Assembly (NCBI GenBank): GCA_958510825.1
Contig: OY294046.1
Span: forward strand, 51,007,794-51,071,793
Length of the DNA: 64,000 nt
Direction of reading: 5' to 3'
Source of the DNA: Brachypterus glaber
Lineage: Eukaryota; Arthropoda; Insecta; Coleoptera; Kateretidae
How positions within the stretch are numbered: the first letter of the stretch is position 1; every line of letters starts with the position of its first letter. The notes beneath the pieces are model-generated. The model did no database searches and was not told the DNA's origin. It saw only the letters and a list, made by a program, of their open reading frames with translations. The translations under genes and the position numbers were made by a program. Shown here piece by piece: positions 44,446-56,428 of this stretch.

Positions 44446-44706
44446 CAGGGCCGTAGCTATGGGGGGAAGGGGGGGGGAGCCTCCCCCCGACCTATCTTGA
44501 AATCAAAAAAAGTTGCATATTTCATGGATTAAAAGCATAAAGTTGCATATTTCATGGATTAAAAATATAAAAGTTACATATTTTTTCTAGGGTGGGACCT
44601 TTTTTTTTGACGAGGAAAAAAGAAAAAAAGTTGTGTTTTTAGGCTAAAAAAAGTTGCAATTTTTGACCTCCTTCCCATCCATCAAATCTCCTTCGCTACG
44701 GCCCTG
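44446..44706. mobile_element. hAT-like MITE, 261 bp
   Basis: Ends CAGGGCCGTAGC and GCTACGGCCCTG. Flanks TACAGAAC (44438-44445) and TGCAGAAC (44707-44714) agree at seven of eight positions. The interior repeats AAAAGTTGCATATTTCATGG twice. CAGGG ends with an 8-bp duplication fit the hAT superfamily. Confidence 0.75.
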
Positions 44707-44714
44707 TGCAGAAC

Positions 44715-45175
44715 AGTATGTAACATTAACGAGTTTTTAGGATTTTACTGTCAATAGTTCTTTAATGTCAAGACCATCCTCTACCATGATCCATGGTTAG
44801 ACTTTAGCTAGGTAGCTTTAGCTTCCTTTTCCAATTTTGTATTTTTAATTATAGGGGAAAGTATTTTTAATTAAATGGGAGTTAAAATTATCTACTAATA
44901 CTTGTAAAACTGTATTAAACCTGTACTAAACCAGGTAAAAAGCATTGTTACGGAAGTGATAAATTTATTTAAAACAACAATTTTTCAACAGGAAATGCAC
45001 TTACAAGAAAAATGTACTTGTCTAAAAAAAATTAGTAACAATGAAAAAAATAAACCTTCAATTGTTACCTTTCATTAAAAATTATCTATGGAGTACGGTA
45101 AATAAATTCCTAAATACCTTTTTAAATTTCTAAAAAATACTTCACTTATTTCGCATATCTAAATGCATACCTACG
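44715..45175. other. Intergenic, no gene seen
   Basis: AT-rich, with no protein-like frame or clear repeat structure visible. Confidence 0.5.
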
Positions 45176-45815
45176 TACACTGAAAGAAATTACATTGAAA
45201 AGGTGTAAAAAAATACACTCTATAAATGTGTAAATTTTACACCTTTATATAAATGTAATCAAAATTGATGCAACAATACACCCCAAGTGTAAAAATCACA
45301 CTTCTGATGTATAAGCCAGCCAGTCGGGGGCGTTAAGCTAGTCACGTGACTCGAGAAGCCAGAATTCCTGCTTCAGTAAATATTTAAAAAGTGGATTAAT
45401 ACAATATCCTTAAAACATACATTTTATAATGTTTTACTTATTTAGGCGGTAACACTGGCCTACAAATTTTGAGTTGTTAAGACTTGTGTATGTTTTCTGT
45501 TTCTATTTTATATTGGTACTTTTTGTAGCGCTGATTACGAATATACGTTTTATTTTTCTGTTGCGTAGTTTTTCCATAAAACACTATTCATAAATAGAAA
45601 AATAACAAAATGGTTATTCTATTTTACCCACTTGGTATAATAGTATATGTATACACCCTACAAGTATATTTACGCGTTGGTGTTAACTTTACACACTGGA
45701 TGTAAAAATATAATACACACCGCGTTTATATTAACGCTTCGAGTGTAAATTCACAACAGCAGCAGCTGCAAGTAAATTACCCATGCACCTGGATGTAAAA
45801 ATTTATCTCAGTGTA
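45176..45815. mobile_element. TIR element with TACACTGA ends
   Basis: Left end TACACTGAAAGAAATTACA and right end TTTATCTCAGTGTA are complementary over the outer bases. The interior contains repeated TGTAAA/TTTACAC phrases in both orientations (near 45210-45300 and 45650-45800). Related termini are seen singly near 11350 and 28533. I could not establish a target duplication. Confidence 0.55.
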
Positions 45816-45824
45816 GGTACATTA

Positions 45825-45946
45825 AGGCCTATCCAGAAGCTTGCGGTGTCGTGATTGGCTTACAAGATACATGGTCGCACATCAAGCCAATCACGGCATT
45901 GCATTGTTATGTTTTTGGTTTTTATGCGAGCCTGTGAATAGGCACT
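45825..45946. mobile_element. Tiny TA-flanked MITE, 122 bp
   Basis: AAGGCCTATCCAGAAGCTTG is mirrored by CGAGCCTGTGAATAGGCACTT, and GTGATTGGCTT by AAGCCAATCAC inside. TA lies at 45823-45824 and 45947-45948. Confidence 0.65.
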
Positions 45947-46057
45947 TAGGTACTACACACAAAAAGTACTTATGCATAATTTTTTATCATGGTTGAATTG
46001 AATATAATCATATTCGTATTATACGAGTCGTATATATGCCAATACATGTTACAGTAA

Positions 46058-46536
46058 GGGAACGTTCAAGTATTACGTAATGCGCTAGGGAGAGTGGGGG
46101 GTCTCAAAAAACTTACGCCGCGTTACAGAGTGGGGGGGGGGTGTCAGTAAAAATATTACGTAACACTTAAAAACTTATAAACTTATAAAATGTTTATTGG
46201 ATCACGTTTTCAACAATGATCTAGGCCTAAGATACGGATTCGTTGCAAATTTTATTGCACACGGCGTTCACTAAATCCTCTATACAAAAAAAAAATAGAG
46301 ATGGAAAACTATAGGCAATAACCGGTTTTCGGTTAATCGGTTTCGGAAATTACCTCAGATCGGTTTTTGGTAAAAACACGGAAGCAATAACCGGTTACAA
46401 AACAGTTTAAACCTTAAAGCAAAATTTCCTTTCAATTTCTTTTCTTTTAGTAAAAAAAAAATGTTACGCAGCATTACATGGGGTTGGGGGTCACAAAATG
46501 GCCAAATTTTGCGTTACGTAATACTTGAACGTTCCC
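46058..46536. mobile_element. PIF/Harbinger-type MITE, copy 1 (TAA TSD)
   Basis: Ends GGGAACGTTCAAGTATTACG and CGTAATACTTGAACGTTCCC are exact complements, with TAA on both sides (46055-46057; 46537-46539). Three-base TWA duplications mark PIF/Harbinger elements. A second right end (CGTAATACTTAAACGTTCCC followed by TAA) lies 142 bp further on at 46678, so the right end of a related element has been added or the end duplicated. The interior includes a TGGGGGG run and an ACCGGTTTTCGG / ATCGGTTT stretch. Confidence 0.82.
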
Positions 46537-46539
46537 TAA

Positions 46540-46678
46540 GATGAAAGATGCAAAACAACTTTGTCTGTCTTTAGAGATTTTTAGAACGTTTTGATATAAA
46601 GCCTAAAATTTGGAAGAAAAATGTTTTACGATGTCCAAAATGATTAAAATTTGCGTTACGTAATACTTAAACGTTCCC
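46540..46678. mobile_element. Extra right end of the PIF/Harbinger-type MITE
   Basis: Contains AATTTGCGTTACGTAATACT and TAAACGTTCCC, followed by TAA, without its own left terminus. It is probably a solo end or the outer end of a composite 46058-46678 unit. Confidence 0.55.
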
Positions 46679-46940
46679 TAAAATGTAAACTTACTTGTAA
46701 TTGAATAACCCATATTTGCGCATATACAGAGTGGCCCAACCGTCGAAATATCAAAAATCTAAAAACGAGGTCAATTGAAAGTGAAAAGATAAAGTTCTGA
46801 ACTAAATGCAAAAAACTATGTTTTGTGTTAATATTTTTTCTCAAAAATTAAGTTAGTTTTAAATATTAAATTGAAGTAAATGAATTAAATATTTTTTGGT
46901 ATTTAATTTTTAATCATGACAAAAGACTGTGTTTAACTGT

Positions 46941-48091
46941 AGCGTAGGAAATTTTAACAGGTGATTCTACATGATAAAATATGACAAAAAGTTCCTATAA
47001 ACATATGTCTAAAAATACGTCATAAGGGAGCTACGCCCCTTTGAAATTGGCTAAAAAAATCGGTTTATATTTAATAACTCAGGAACCCTTTGAGATATGT
47101 TAACGAGGTTTTGCACGTGAATTAATCCTAATAAGGCCCATCTTTGTATGTCATTTTCACGTACTTATTTAAACCAGGGATGTGCGAAACGGGGGGGCCT
47201 TATCAGTTTTTTGTCCCAAACTTTTTTCTGTGTAACTTTTTTGCAATTTTATTTTTGAAATATGATTCCTCAGGTCAAAATACATAAAAAAGGTACTCCT
47301 GTTGTAATACTGTAGGATTAACCGTTTTCGAGAAAAGTTCATTTGAAGGTGAAATTTCACGGTTCGAGGAGAAAAAATTAAATACTAAAATGTCGAAAAC
47401 CAAAATTTTAATGATGCAATGTTATTCTACATCAAAAACTAAGAAAAAAAGTTTCCATACATGTAGGTAGCTACCATAGCCCTTTAAAAATGGTGCATAT
47501 TTAGGAGACCATAGCTCCATTAGCATTGATTTTTGGAAGTACCTGTATATGAGGTTTTTTTTTTAGTTTTTAATGTACATTCGCCATGAATCATTAAAAT
47601 TTTCGTTTTCAACATTTTAGTATTTAATTTTTCGTCCTCGAACCGTGGAATTTCACCTTCTAATGAATTTTTCTCGAAAACGGTTAATCCTACAGTATTA
47701 CAACAAGAGTACCTTTTTTATGTATTTTGACCTAGGGAATCATATTTCAAAATTAAAATTGCAAAAAAGTTACACAGAAAAAAGTTTGGGACAAAAAACT
47801 GATAAGCCCCCCCCCCGTTTCACACACCCCTGGTTGAAATAAGTACATGAAAATAACACATAAAAACCGGCCTTGCTAGGATTAGTTGACGTGCAAAACC
47901 TCGTTGATATATCTCAAAGAGTTCCTGTTCCTGAGTTATTAAATAAAAACCGATTTTTTTAGCCACTTTCAAAGGGGCGTAGCTCCCTTATGACGCATTT
48001 TTAGACATATGTTTATAGGAACTTTTTGTCATATTTTATGATGTAGAATCATGTTAAAATTTTCGACGCTATTTCAAATACACCGTGTATA
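46941..48091. mobile_element. Foldback family A, copy 2 (uninterrupted)
   Basis: Arms mirror each other across a centre near 47500: AGGTGATTCTACATGATAAA against TTTATGATGTAGAATCA; GGGAGCTACGCCCCTTTGAA against TTCAAAGGGGCGTAGCTCCC; GAGATATGTTAACGAGG against CCTCGTTGATATATCTC. It shows what copy 1 looked like before the LINE. The outer ~20 bp of the left terminus (TATACAGGGTGTATTTGAAA) are missing, while the right end CACCGTGTATA is present. The short frames in the arms are repeat translations. Confidence 0.82.
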
Positions 48092-48516
48092 ACCATATTC
48101 AATTCAAGCATGTGTGTCTAATAGGAAATGCATCTTACTACCATACAATCTAAATATATGGAAAACATGAAATACTTTCAATATTTTTAAATAAACACAA
48201 TGCAAAAATTTACATAAAAGTTAAAAAAAAAGACACTAAGTAGGTACTTACGATATGCATATGCGCTTAAAAATAGGTAAGTAATATCGATCACTTATTG
48301 TGTCATTCGACATTATAGATAGGAACTAATAGCCTGGGTCTAATTTTTGTGATGCCAACAACCTAAATTTTGTTATAAATAAACATCTTGATTTGTATTG
48401 TTGACTAATAATAGTCTAATTGGGCCAAGAGGATTTCATTGAAGTCTACTCTACAAATCTTTATAAAATATCAACTCCTTAGCAATCATACCTACTACAA
48501 CATATGTTGAAGCTGG
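48092..48516. other. Intergenic, no gene seen
   Basis: No frame or repeat of note is visible between the foldback A copy and the next inverted-repeat element. Confidence 0.5.
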
Positions 48517-48986
48517 AGCTAAAGTGGTCTAGCTAACATTTTTGGCGAAAATGAGTTAGGGCCACATTTTAATACTAGACATTATATATTTATAGTTTAA
48601 ACGCATTTTAGATCTATAAACCTGCCCAAACCCCTTAATTTAAACGATGACATTTAGGAACTCTACATTTATTTATTTTTTGGGGTATACTAAATAAGCC
48701 TGTTTTTTACAAAAAAAAAGTCACAATATGAATAATTTTAGCTAAAAATGCAGAAGAAATGTATAGAACATAAAAAGACCCACCAAATAAGATTATAATT
48801 AATTTAATGTCATTTTAAAGCTCTTTCACACATACATTTTAGAAATTGCTATTTTTGCCAAAAGTGAAAAAGCTAAAGTGGTCTAACTAACATTGTTTTG
48901 GTAGGTATAACTGTATAACTGTTGCAATAGTTAATTTTGTTTGGGAAATAACGAGTGTTGAAAATGTTAGTTAGACCACTATAGCT
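48517..48986. mobile_element. Foldback MITE, 470 bp
   Basis: Left end AGCTAAAGTGGTCTAGCTAA and right end TTAGTTAGACCACTATAGCT are near-complements. A third copy of the terminal motif (AGCTAAAGTGGTCTAACTAA) lies inside near 48870. The sequence after the right end is an A-rich run. No coding region. Confidence 0.65.
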
Positions 48987-50313
48987 TAAAAAAAAAAACA
49001 AAAAAAAACAATATTTTTTTTTTTCGTAAATTATTTTTGAATTGGCAAATTGCCTGTAATAAAATTTTAAAAAAATAAGACGTGCTGCATTTTTTTGAGG
49101 TAAACTTCGGGTCCTACGACTTTAAATTATTATTATTTATTACTTTTTACAAACAAAGCAAACAAAAAAAATATTTGTATAAATATTTTTGTAGAGACTT
49201 TTATAATCCTCAAATTAAGTCCTATAAAATTTTTATACATATTTGATAGTTTTGCCACAAATGAGCAACTAAGTAAACTACTTTAATTTTAAGCTTTATA
49301 TTTTTATTTCGCGTTTTTAGTGTGTCAGTATATGCATATGGATTTTTAAATTCCTCGTATTTTTTTAATATACCCTAATATTTTCGAAATTCTACTCTTT
49401 TTTTAAGATTTTGAAAAACGTCATTATTTCCTGGACTTATATCTCTATGTGAGATGCTGGAATTTTTCTAATGTCAGATTCGGATTCTACGCTCTCGAAT
49501 TATTAAGACAAATTTACTTTTTCTACGACACAATTTACTATAAAATATTAAATTATTAAATGAAAATTTAATTATTGGATGTAAATTATTGTTTTTTATT
49601 GAAACTTTTATATAATTTAAATAAAAATATGAATGTTTAAAACAGTCGTAGAAAAAGTATAGTCTGCAACACGTGTAGGATGGCTATTCCTCACTCGTGG
49701 ACCGTCCCCTATCCGCTATCGCGGCTCGGATGACAAACATCCACTCGTTCGGAATATACATCATTCTACATTTGTTACAAAATATACTATTAGCACATAG
49801 AAGTTGGAAAATAAAAAAAAATTGTAACTTTTTTCTGCAATCAATGAGGAAGCAACATACTTGAATATAAAATATAACTAAAAACAAGTTCACGTGGAAT
49901 TCGCTTTAATCGAAGCGTTTTTTGCTCCTGCCTCCCCCTTTCGTTGTAGATTCCTTACCGTGTGTCAGACTATAGTTACAGGTATTGGTTTGGATCCTTG
50001 TTATTCGCATAGGAAAAGGCGAAGTACCTACTATAATAGTTTTAAAATAAATAATTTGAGAAGCGACAAAAAATTATTTATATAAAATGGAGACGAATAA
50101 GAATAAATTACGAATGACCAGGTCAAGGAATCACTTACTAATTCAGGTTATCCAACTTAACTCGTTCTGTGCATGAATAAATAGTTTTTTTTTCCGCCAA
50201 GACTGCCATGTTTATAAGCTAGCATATCGATGGCTAAGTTTTAATAAGTTTTTAAGACGGCTATACTCGGAAGTATTTATTTGGTTCTCATATTTTAGAG
50301 AAAATGATACATA
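48987..50313. other. Gene-free tract
   Basis: AT-rich. A more balanced patch at 49680-49770 (CACTCGTGGACC, CGCTATCGCGGC) and a patch at 49890-50040 lack any recognisable domain in short overlapping frames on both strands. Nothing else is supported. Confidence 0.5.
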
Positions 50314-51006
50314 CAGGGTGATCAGTAACTGGCATGCCAAAATTTAAGAGGTGATGCTACATACAAATTTTGTATTTTAAAGTATCAAAACAGTTCCTGT
50401 AAACGTTGGACCGGACATAAGCCCTAAGGGAGCTACGTCCGTTTAAAATTTTACTAAAAATAAGGTTTTTAATTAACAACTCTTCTTAAGCTAGAGCGAC
50501 GAGCTTTTGAATGTTTACTAGTAATGATAAGGGCAATTAGTTTATGTTAATTTATTTTTTAAAATTTATCCAGAGGCGTGTCTAGACGGACAAAATTTGT
50601 GAGGCTTAACACCAAAATTTGTATGTGTATTTTTTTGGATTTTTTGTAAAAAATATGTATTCCTTGAGTGTAACACTGTAGCAGCAACAGCTTTCAAAAA
50701 AAAATGCAATCAAGAGGAAGTAACATTTTGTGCCACCAAAAATGTTACTTTTTAAAAGGCTAAAACTCCTTTAATATTAAATTTAGGTGTTTCGGTGAAG
50801 AATACTTTTTTTCTTAATTTTTAATGAAGAATCGCCATGCAGCAAATTGTATTGTAGCTTTTTTTGTTCTTTATTTAATATGTTCATCTTCGAAGGGCCG
50901 TAGCTTTTTTAGGGCTCATTTCCGGACCAACTTTTATTAAAACTTTTTTCATATTTTTGTATAAAAAATCACCTAGGTGAGGAACGTCTTAAATTTTGGC
51001 ATACAT
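50314..51006. mobile_element. Foldback family C copy, right tip missing
   Basis: Starts CAGGGTGATCAGTAACTGGC after TA at 50312-50313, with arms GGGAGCTACGTCCG and GAAGGGCCGTAGC. It loses the last ~20 bp after TTAAATTTTGGCAT near 51005, and has a ~13-bp insertion (AGGTGAGGAACGT) near 50973. The core includes GGAAGTAACATTTTGTGCC. Confidence 0.72.
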
Positions 51007-51099
51007 TTTGGTATATTATATGTAGGTATATCGAAAATAAAACAAATTATATCTCCGTGCCGCACTTTTCGTTTATCAATGGAAGGCTACATAGGCAAA

Positions 51100-52210
51100 T
51101 TCATGTACAATAGAAAGTTTGTTAAAACGAAAACAATAAGACGTTATTATATTATTCACCGCGCCAGCGCTAGAATAATATTATACGGTAGTTTCGAATT
51201 TCCAAAAAAATCAAAAATCGTCCTAGACAAAAATCCTTGGATATAAATTTGCTTCATGAAAAAATAAGCAAATTTTTTTTCAAATGTCCGTCTGTCCGTC
51301 CGTCTGTCCGTCTGTTCGTCTGTCCGTCTGTTCGTCTGTCCGTCTGTCCGTCTGTCCGTCTGTCCGTCTGTCCGTCTGTCCGTCTGTCCGTCTGTCCGTC
51401 TGTCCGTCTGTCCGTCTGTCCGTCTGTCCGTCTGTCGGTCTGTCCGTCTGTCCGTCTGTCCGTCTGTCCGTCTGTCCGTCTGTCCGTCTGTCCGTCTGTC
51501 CGTCTGTCCGTCTGTCCGTCTGTCCGTCTGTCTGTCTGTCCGTCTGTCCGTCTGTCCGTCTGTCCGTCTGTCCGTCTGTCCGTCTGTCCGTCTGTCCGTC
51601 TGTCCGTCTGTCCGTCTGTCCGTCTGTCCGTCTGTCCGTCTGTCCGTCTGTCCGTCTGTCCGTCTGTCCGTCTGTCCGTATGTCCGTCTGTCCGCCTGTC
51701 CGTCTGTCCGTCTGTCCGTCTGTCCGTCCGTCCGTCACGATTTTTGTAGACACGATAACTCAAGAACAAATAATCCGATCGTATTGAAACTTTTAGGAGA
51801 AATCAAGTTCTATGAGGGGAAGATCCGTATTGTTTTTGAAAACAAAAAAGTTATGGGGATTAAACTTTTAAAAAAATCGAAAAAAGCTGAAAGAAAATTC
51901 CGATTAACCTAATTTTTTCAGGAAAAAATATTTTTATTATAAGGATCAATTTTACAAAAAAAAAAAAAATTAAAAATTAAAAAAGTTTTTTTAGAAAAAT
52001 TTTTTCAAAAAAATTTTTTTTTTCGTTTTTCGCAAAAAGAAAGTGTAATAAAAAAATAAAAAAAACTTTTTAAAAAAAATGTAATTTTTTATTTTTTTTT
52101 GGGAAATGCAATATACTATTAAATAGTAAAAGTCCAAATACCCATTAAATTACTGTGAATAATATATAATGGAATGCGAACTATTACATATCTTCATGGC
52201 TTGTTTTATT
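51100..52210. repeat. Interspersed repeat carrying the GTCCGTCT microsatellite
   Basis: Preceded by CACCGCGCCAGCGCTAGAAT and TACGGTAGTTTCGAATTTCC, then the microsatellite, then CACGATAACTCAAGAACAAA and TCTATGAGGGGAAGATCCGT, A-rich runs, and an end TTACATATCTTCATGGCTTG. The same order, with a much shorter tract (GTCCGTTCGTCC), is in the core of the element at 9959-10499. The 3' part also matches 8400-8470. Family name unknown. Confidence 0.7.
51283..51738. repeat. 8-bp microsatellite (GTCCGTCT)n, ~57 copies
   Basis: About 455 bp of nearly perfect GTCCGTCT with a handful of single-base variants (GTTCGTCT, GTCGGTCT, GTCTGTCT, GTATGTCC, GCCTGTCC). Because no frame of it contains a stop, it yields long frames on both strands (repeats of S-V-C-P or R-R-T-D), which are not genes. 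Confidence 0.97.
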
Positions 52211-52582
52211 CTTAAGTTTATCGCATTATTTTTATCGTGGGCCTAAAAATGTGCGATCATGGCCGAAACTATTAATTTTTTGGTCTCATCTCCAGAGCCG
52301 TAGCAAAGGAAATTTATTTTTACATCGGCACTTTTCGGAATATTGTTTCTTATCATATTTAGAAGAGCTGATTAGATTTTGGGGGTAAACGATTGGGGGT
52401 AAGGGGGTAAGAATGGGATAAAACTCCTATTTTTAGCGTTTTTTGGTTATAATTAAAGCAATTATTATTGTATTTTATTAATTTATCACTTATATGAAAG
52501 ATAATTTTAAATTGGTCAAAACATTTTACAAACTATTTTTTCCTAAAATGCATTATTTTCGAGATATTGGCGTTTAAAGGAG
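52211..52582. other. Intergenic, no gene seen
   Basis: Contains GATTGGGGGTAAGGGGGTAA near 52390, related to the tail of the GTCY repeats at 13310 and 13810. No gene. Confidence 0.5.
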
Positions 52583-52585
52583 TAA

Positions 52586-52735
52586 GGGAACGTTCAAGTA
52601 TTACGTAAGGCATATTTTGATCATTTTGGACCCACAGCCCCCTGTAACGCTATTTTCCTATACCATTAACATGGGCCTAACACTCCAAAATGACCCCCTC
52701 CCCCTAGGACCGTTACGTAATAATTGAACGTTCCC
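52586..52735. mobile_element. PIF/Harbinger-type MITE, copy 2 (TAA TSD)
   Basis: GGGAACGTTCAAGTATTACG at the left and CGTAATAATTGAACGTTCCC at the right, with TAA at 52583-52585 and 52736-52738. Only 150 bp. The interior differs from copy 1 except for the ends. Confidence 0.85.
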
Positions 52736-52738
52736 TAA

Positions 52739-53386
52739 AAGGTTTTTTTATCATATCTCATTTATAATCCGATTTCAAAAAATTATATTTTAAATGAAAG
52801 CTGTTTTTAACCCTATAAAAAATGCTATATACAGTTTTTTGCTAGAATATAACGTTTTGGGGATGCAGCCTTTCAAACTTTAATAAATTATGCAGGTGTA
52901 CTAATGGTTGCCTATTCACGTGATCACACAACTTTTCTTTTCACAATGTTTTAAATTGGTGCCTAGTGCCGATGTGTTGACAAGTTGCTTACAACTATTC
53001 AGCTGGTTAATAACTTCTGATTGGATAATTAAAAACTTTTTTCCCAAATAAATAAGATTAAAAAAAGTTCAATTGAAGAGTTGCCTAACTATTACAATTT
53101 TCCTTCAAATTACCAACTTTATCGATGTGGTTGAAAAGGAGGGGTGATTGTAAAAAATTATATGATCTATTAAAGCATAGCCATCGATAATTATAATAAC
53201 CTGAGGGTTAATAGAATTAATTGACATTGGGTATAAAAATGACCCTCAAATATATAACTGCTAGCGTTCTTCAGACATTTAATTAATTTTTTTTACACCT
53301 ACTTTTTAGGCCCTCAGTCTTTCGTTTTGGCGCCCCTTGCTAAAGTAATTAACATGGCGTCTTAGTCTTAATTACTAAAAAAAGAA
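52739..53386. other. Intergenic, no gene seen
   Basis: AT-rich sequence without recognisable coding or repeat structure. Confidence 0.5.
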
Positions 53387-53506
53387 CGGTCAACTGGAGT
53401 GACTTGGGACAGTGAGGGTAATTTCGGACACAAACCCATAACTTGTGAGTTTTGCGAAAAAGTGTCCGAAGTCACCCACACCGCCCGAAGCCACCCCAGT
53501 TGACGG
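53387..53506. mobile_element. Small foldback, 120 bp
   Basis: CGGTCAACTGGAGTGACTTG and TTTCGGACAC are mirrored by GTGTCCGAAG and CCACCCCAGTTGACGG. G/C content is higher than the surroundings. Target duplication not resolved. Confidence 0.65.
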
Positions 53507-54414
53507 TACGTAGTATTCAGATCAAGTACTTTAAATTCATTAAAGTTTCTATAATCTAAGTTGGGTATATTTTAACTAATATTGAGTCGCCGAATCCAAA
53601 TTTTCCCTCCGAATATTTTTATCTCCTATGATTTTAGAACAAAATAGGGCTAAAATATTTTTTTACCACTATTGTCTCATTTTTCTCAGAAATCTAAAGT
53701 ACTAGAAACATTCTGAGGCCAGATTCGCTCTCAGCGACCCAAAATTAGTCAAAAAAACATATTACTTCAATCAGGGCAAGAGACCGTGTTGCCTAGTGTT
53801 ATTTTGCTGTTATTTTTATAGTTATTAATTTCCAATTATTTTTGCTTGGATTTATCATTACAAAAAAAATAACCTGCAAATGTAAATTTTAATTCGCCTT
53901 CATCAAAAGTGCAAAAAGAATGTTTTTCGATCATATGCGATTTTTATGCAAAAACAAGTAAAGGACGGACATCTAAAAATCGATTTTTCGAAATTTATCC
54001 TTAAAAAGGATAAATAAGTACATCACAATCTGGAATTTTTTTTTCACCATAACAATACTTTCTTCTCTTCGAGTTCGCTTAAAAGTAACAAAAGATTTTT
54101 TCACAACCGGCACTAAAACTTAATTTTACTCCCTATTTTGCAGGACTAAACCTACTGTTTTAATTCCGCATCTGTATCATGTTATACACGATAGCTAGAT
54201 ATTACCTAGTAGATAAATTTTTCTTGATTTGGATGGCAATAAATTTAAAATAGCCTCAGCTGCCTGTTTCTCAATAACCACCATGGTCAGTTTCGATAGG
54301 CTGCAGCATTATTTCATCAAAATCAATATTTTTTATTTTTTTTTCTTGAAAACTTTGTGAAATTTGTTCTCACAGCGAAATTGCAAAAATGGGTCATTTG
54401 TTTTTGAATACATG
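53507..54414. other. Gene-free tract
   Basis: No gene, repeat or inverted structure that I can support. Confidence 0.5.
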
Positions 54415-54912
54415 TTTAGTCCAGTCAAATAATAAATGTAAATTGCAATAAATGTACACGGACTGATATTTTAAAGGGTAGTAGTGGATGGTAACAGAAC
54501 ACTCCTGTTAGTTTTTCACCGGGTGATTTGCTTAAGGGGTGTCCGCTATCTTGAATTTTAGGGGTGAGTTGCTTAATATGCATCTTACGATAAAAGTGCA
54601 TATAACCAATTTTGTTAAGAAGGAAATTTCTAACAATTTTTGTTTGGATCATTTTTTTTTTAATATATTAATGACAATCGAGTTAATTTAAAAACAGCCA
54701 TGTTGGAGGTGAAATTGTTTTTTTTCATTTTTCAGCCAAATTATTCCTCGGACGATATAAGTGGTTATGAGCAAACTTATAGCTCTTGAAATTCTCTATA
54801 AGTTACATATATTATAAATTTTCATAGCTACTTTGGTACGGTTACAGAGGGCGCAACTCGACATTCAGCGCCCACTGTAACCGTAACAAAATACTTGAAT
54901 ATGCATAATGTT

Positions 54913-55798
54913 CAGTGATCGGACTTTGGATTTTTTAACAAGTCCGCATTAAGGAACACAGAATAATTTCATAAAACGCAAGATCATTTAAATTGTATTT
55001 AAAGTAACAAAAATACATTATTATTTTTATGTAATTCTTGGTTTATTTAATTAACATGGGCGTAACACTCGAATTTTTATTATTTTGTACAACTAAAAAA
55101 TGAAAAAATGTGATCAAAATTTAAAAATATATTAGATAGAAATTATGGTTTGCAAATATTTAAAGACATTTATAAAAAAAATCAATGAATGAGAAGAAGC
55201 CACTTGGGTTGAAAATACACCAATAAAGCATTATACGCACCGAGTACGCGAACCTAGTTTTCAGTGCACGAGAGTGCTTTTTTTACGAAATAGTTTGCGT
55301 ATACTATTTTTCCTACGACCTAACACCAAAACATCCCAAAACCGCAAAAATGATCTTAAAATTACTTTGTCAATTTAAGGTTGTGTTTGACGTTTACTAA
55401 TTTTCTGACAGCAGATATGTAAAATCAGCTAATTGTCACTTTCCAACCATTATCATATGCAACGAGTGGAAAATAGGCACTAACTACTAACTAGGTCGTA
55501 GGAAAATCTGTTTTTCTTTGTACAACTTACATCGGTAGACGTGGAAAGGTCATTTTGTTTACATAAATTGGTTTTAATATAAACAGAAATGCATTACCCC
55601 AAAAAAATTTAGAAAATATTTTAATAATTTACTTTGTAAATAAAATACTTAAATAATTTCTTACATAACGCTTTTATTTACTATAGTAATACCAAAAACA
55701 ATAACTGTATACAATATAAGTAATATTGTTAGTAAATACTAAAAATCACGTTTTCCTTGATGCGGACCTGTTAAAAAAAATCCAAAGTCCGATCACTG
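54913..55798. mobile_element. hAT-like MITE, copy 1, perfect 8-bp TSD
   Basis: Ends CAGTGATCGGACTTTGGATT and TCCAAAGTCCGATCACTG, with the octamer ATAATGTT on both sides (54905-54912; 55799-55806). The arms continue with AAGTCCGCATTAAGG / CCTTGATGCGGACC. CAGTG termini and an 8-bp duplication identify the hAT superfamily. A second copy, cut by the gap, is at 9180-9567. No transposase frame, so it is non-autonomous (886 bp). Confidence 0.92.
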
Positions 55799-56168
55799 AT
55801 AATGTTTAAAGCTTAATGTATATAGAATTTCAAGAGCTACAAGGTTGCTCATATGCTTATCTTCCAATGAATAATTTTGGCAGAAAAATCGAAAAAAACA
55901 ACTAATTTTTGTATATTTTAAACTCGATTGTTATTAATATATTAAAAAAATATATTTAAACAAAAATTGTTGAATTTTCTCCTTAACAAAATTACTTATA
56001 TGCATTTTTATCGTAAGATGCATATTTAGCAAGATAACCGCGCTCACCCCTAAAATTCAAGTTAGCGAATACCCCTTACGCAAATCACTCGGTGAAAAAC
56101 TAACAGGAGTGTTCTGTTACTATCCACTGATACCCTTTAAAATATCAGCCCTTTTACGATCAATGCAA

Positions 56169-56428
56169 CATAGAAAAAACGGATTCCTTGAACCAAGGAC
56201 ACGTGTCTTTGTATATATTCAAAGCTATATTCTCTTGTTTCAAGGCTGGCATTTTCTTGAACCAAAGTCAATGTCCTTGAATGAAGAGCACGGGTTTTGG
56301 AATAAAAATCCGCGCTCTTTATTCAAGGACTTTGGTTCAAGAAAATGCCAGCCTTGAAACAAGAGAATATGGCTTTGAACATATCCAAAGACACGTGTCC
56401 TTGGTTCAAGGAATCCGTTTTTTCTATG
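56169..56428. mobile_element. Near-perfect palindromic insert in foldback E
   Basis: CATAGAAAAAACGGATTCCT, TGAACCAAGGACACGTGTCT and CAAGGCTGGCATTTTCTTGA are mirrored almost base for base to CTATG at 56428. AACATAGAAA lies before it (56167-56176) and again just after it (56434-56443). The opposite arm of foldback E lacks the insert, so that direct repeat is probably its target duplication. The loop is very short (near 56290-56300). Confidence 0.78.

Noticed and set aside
51237..51787. Four overlapping frames of about 160-170 residues (S-V-C-P and R-R-T-D repeats)
   Set aside because: They are translations of an 8-bp microsatellite that is stop-free in several frames on both strands.
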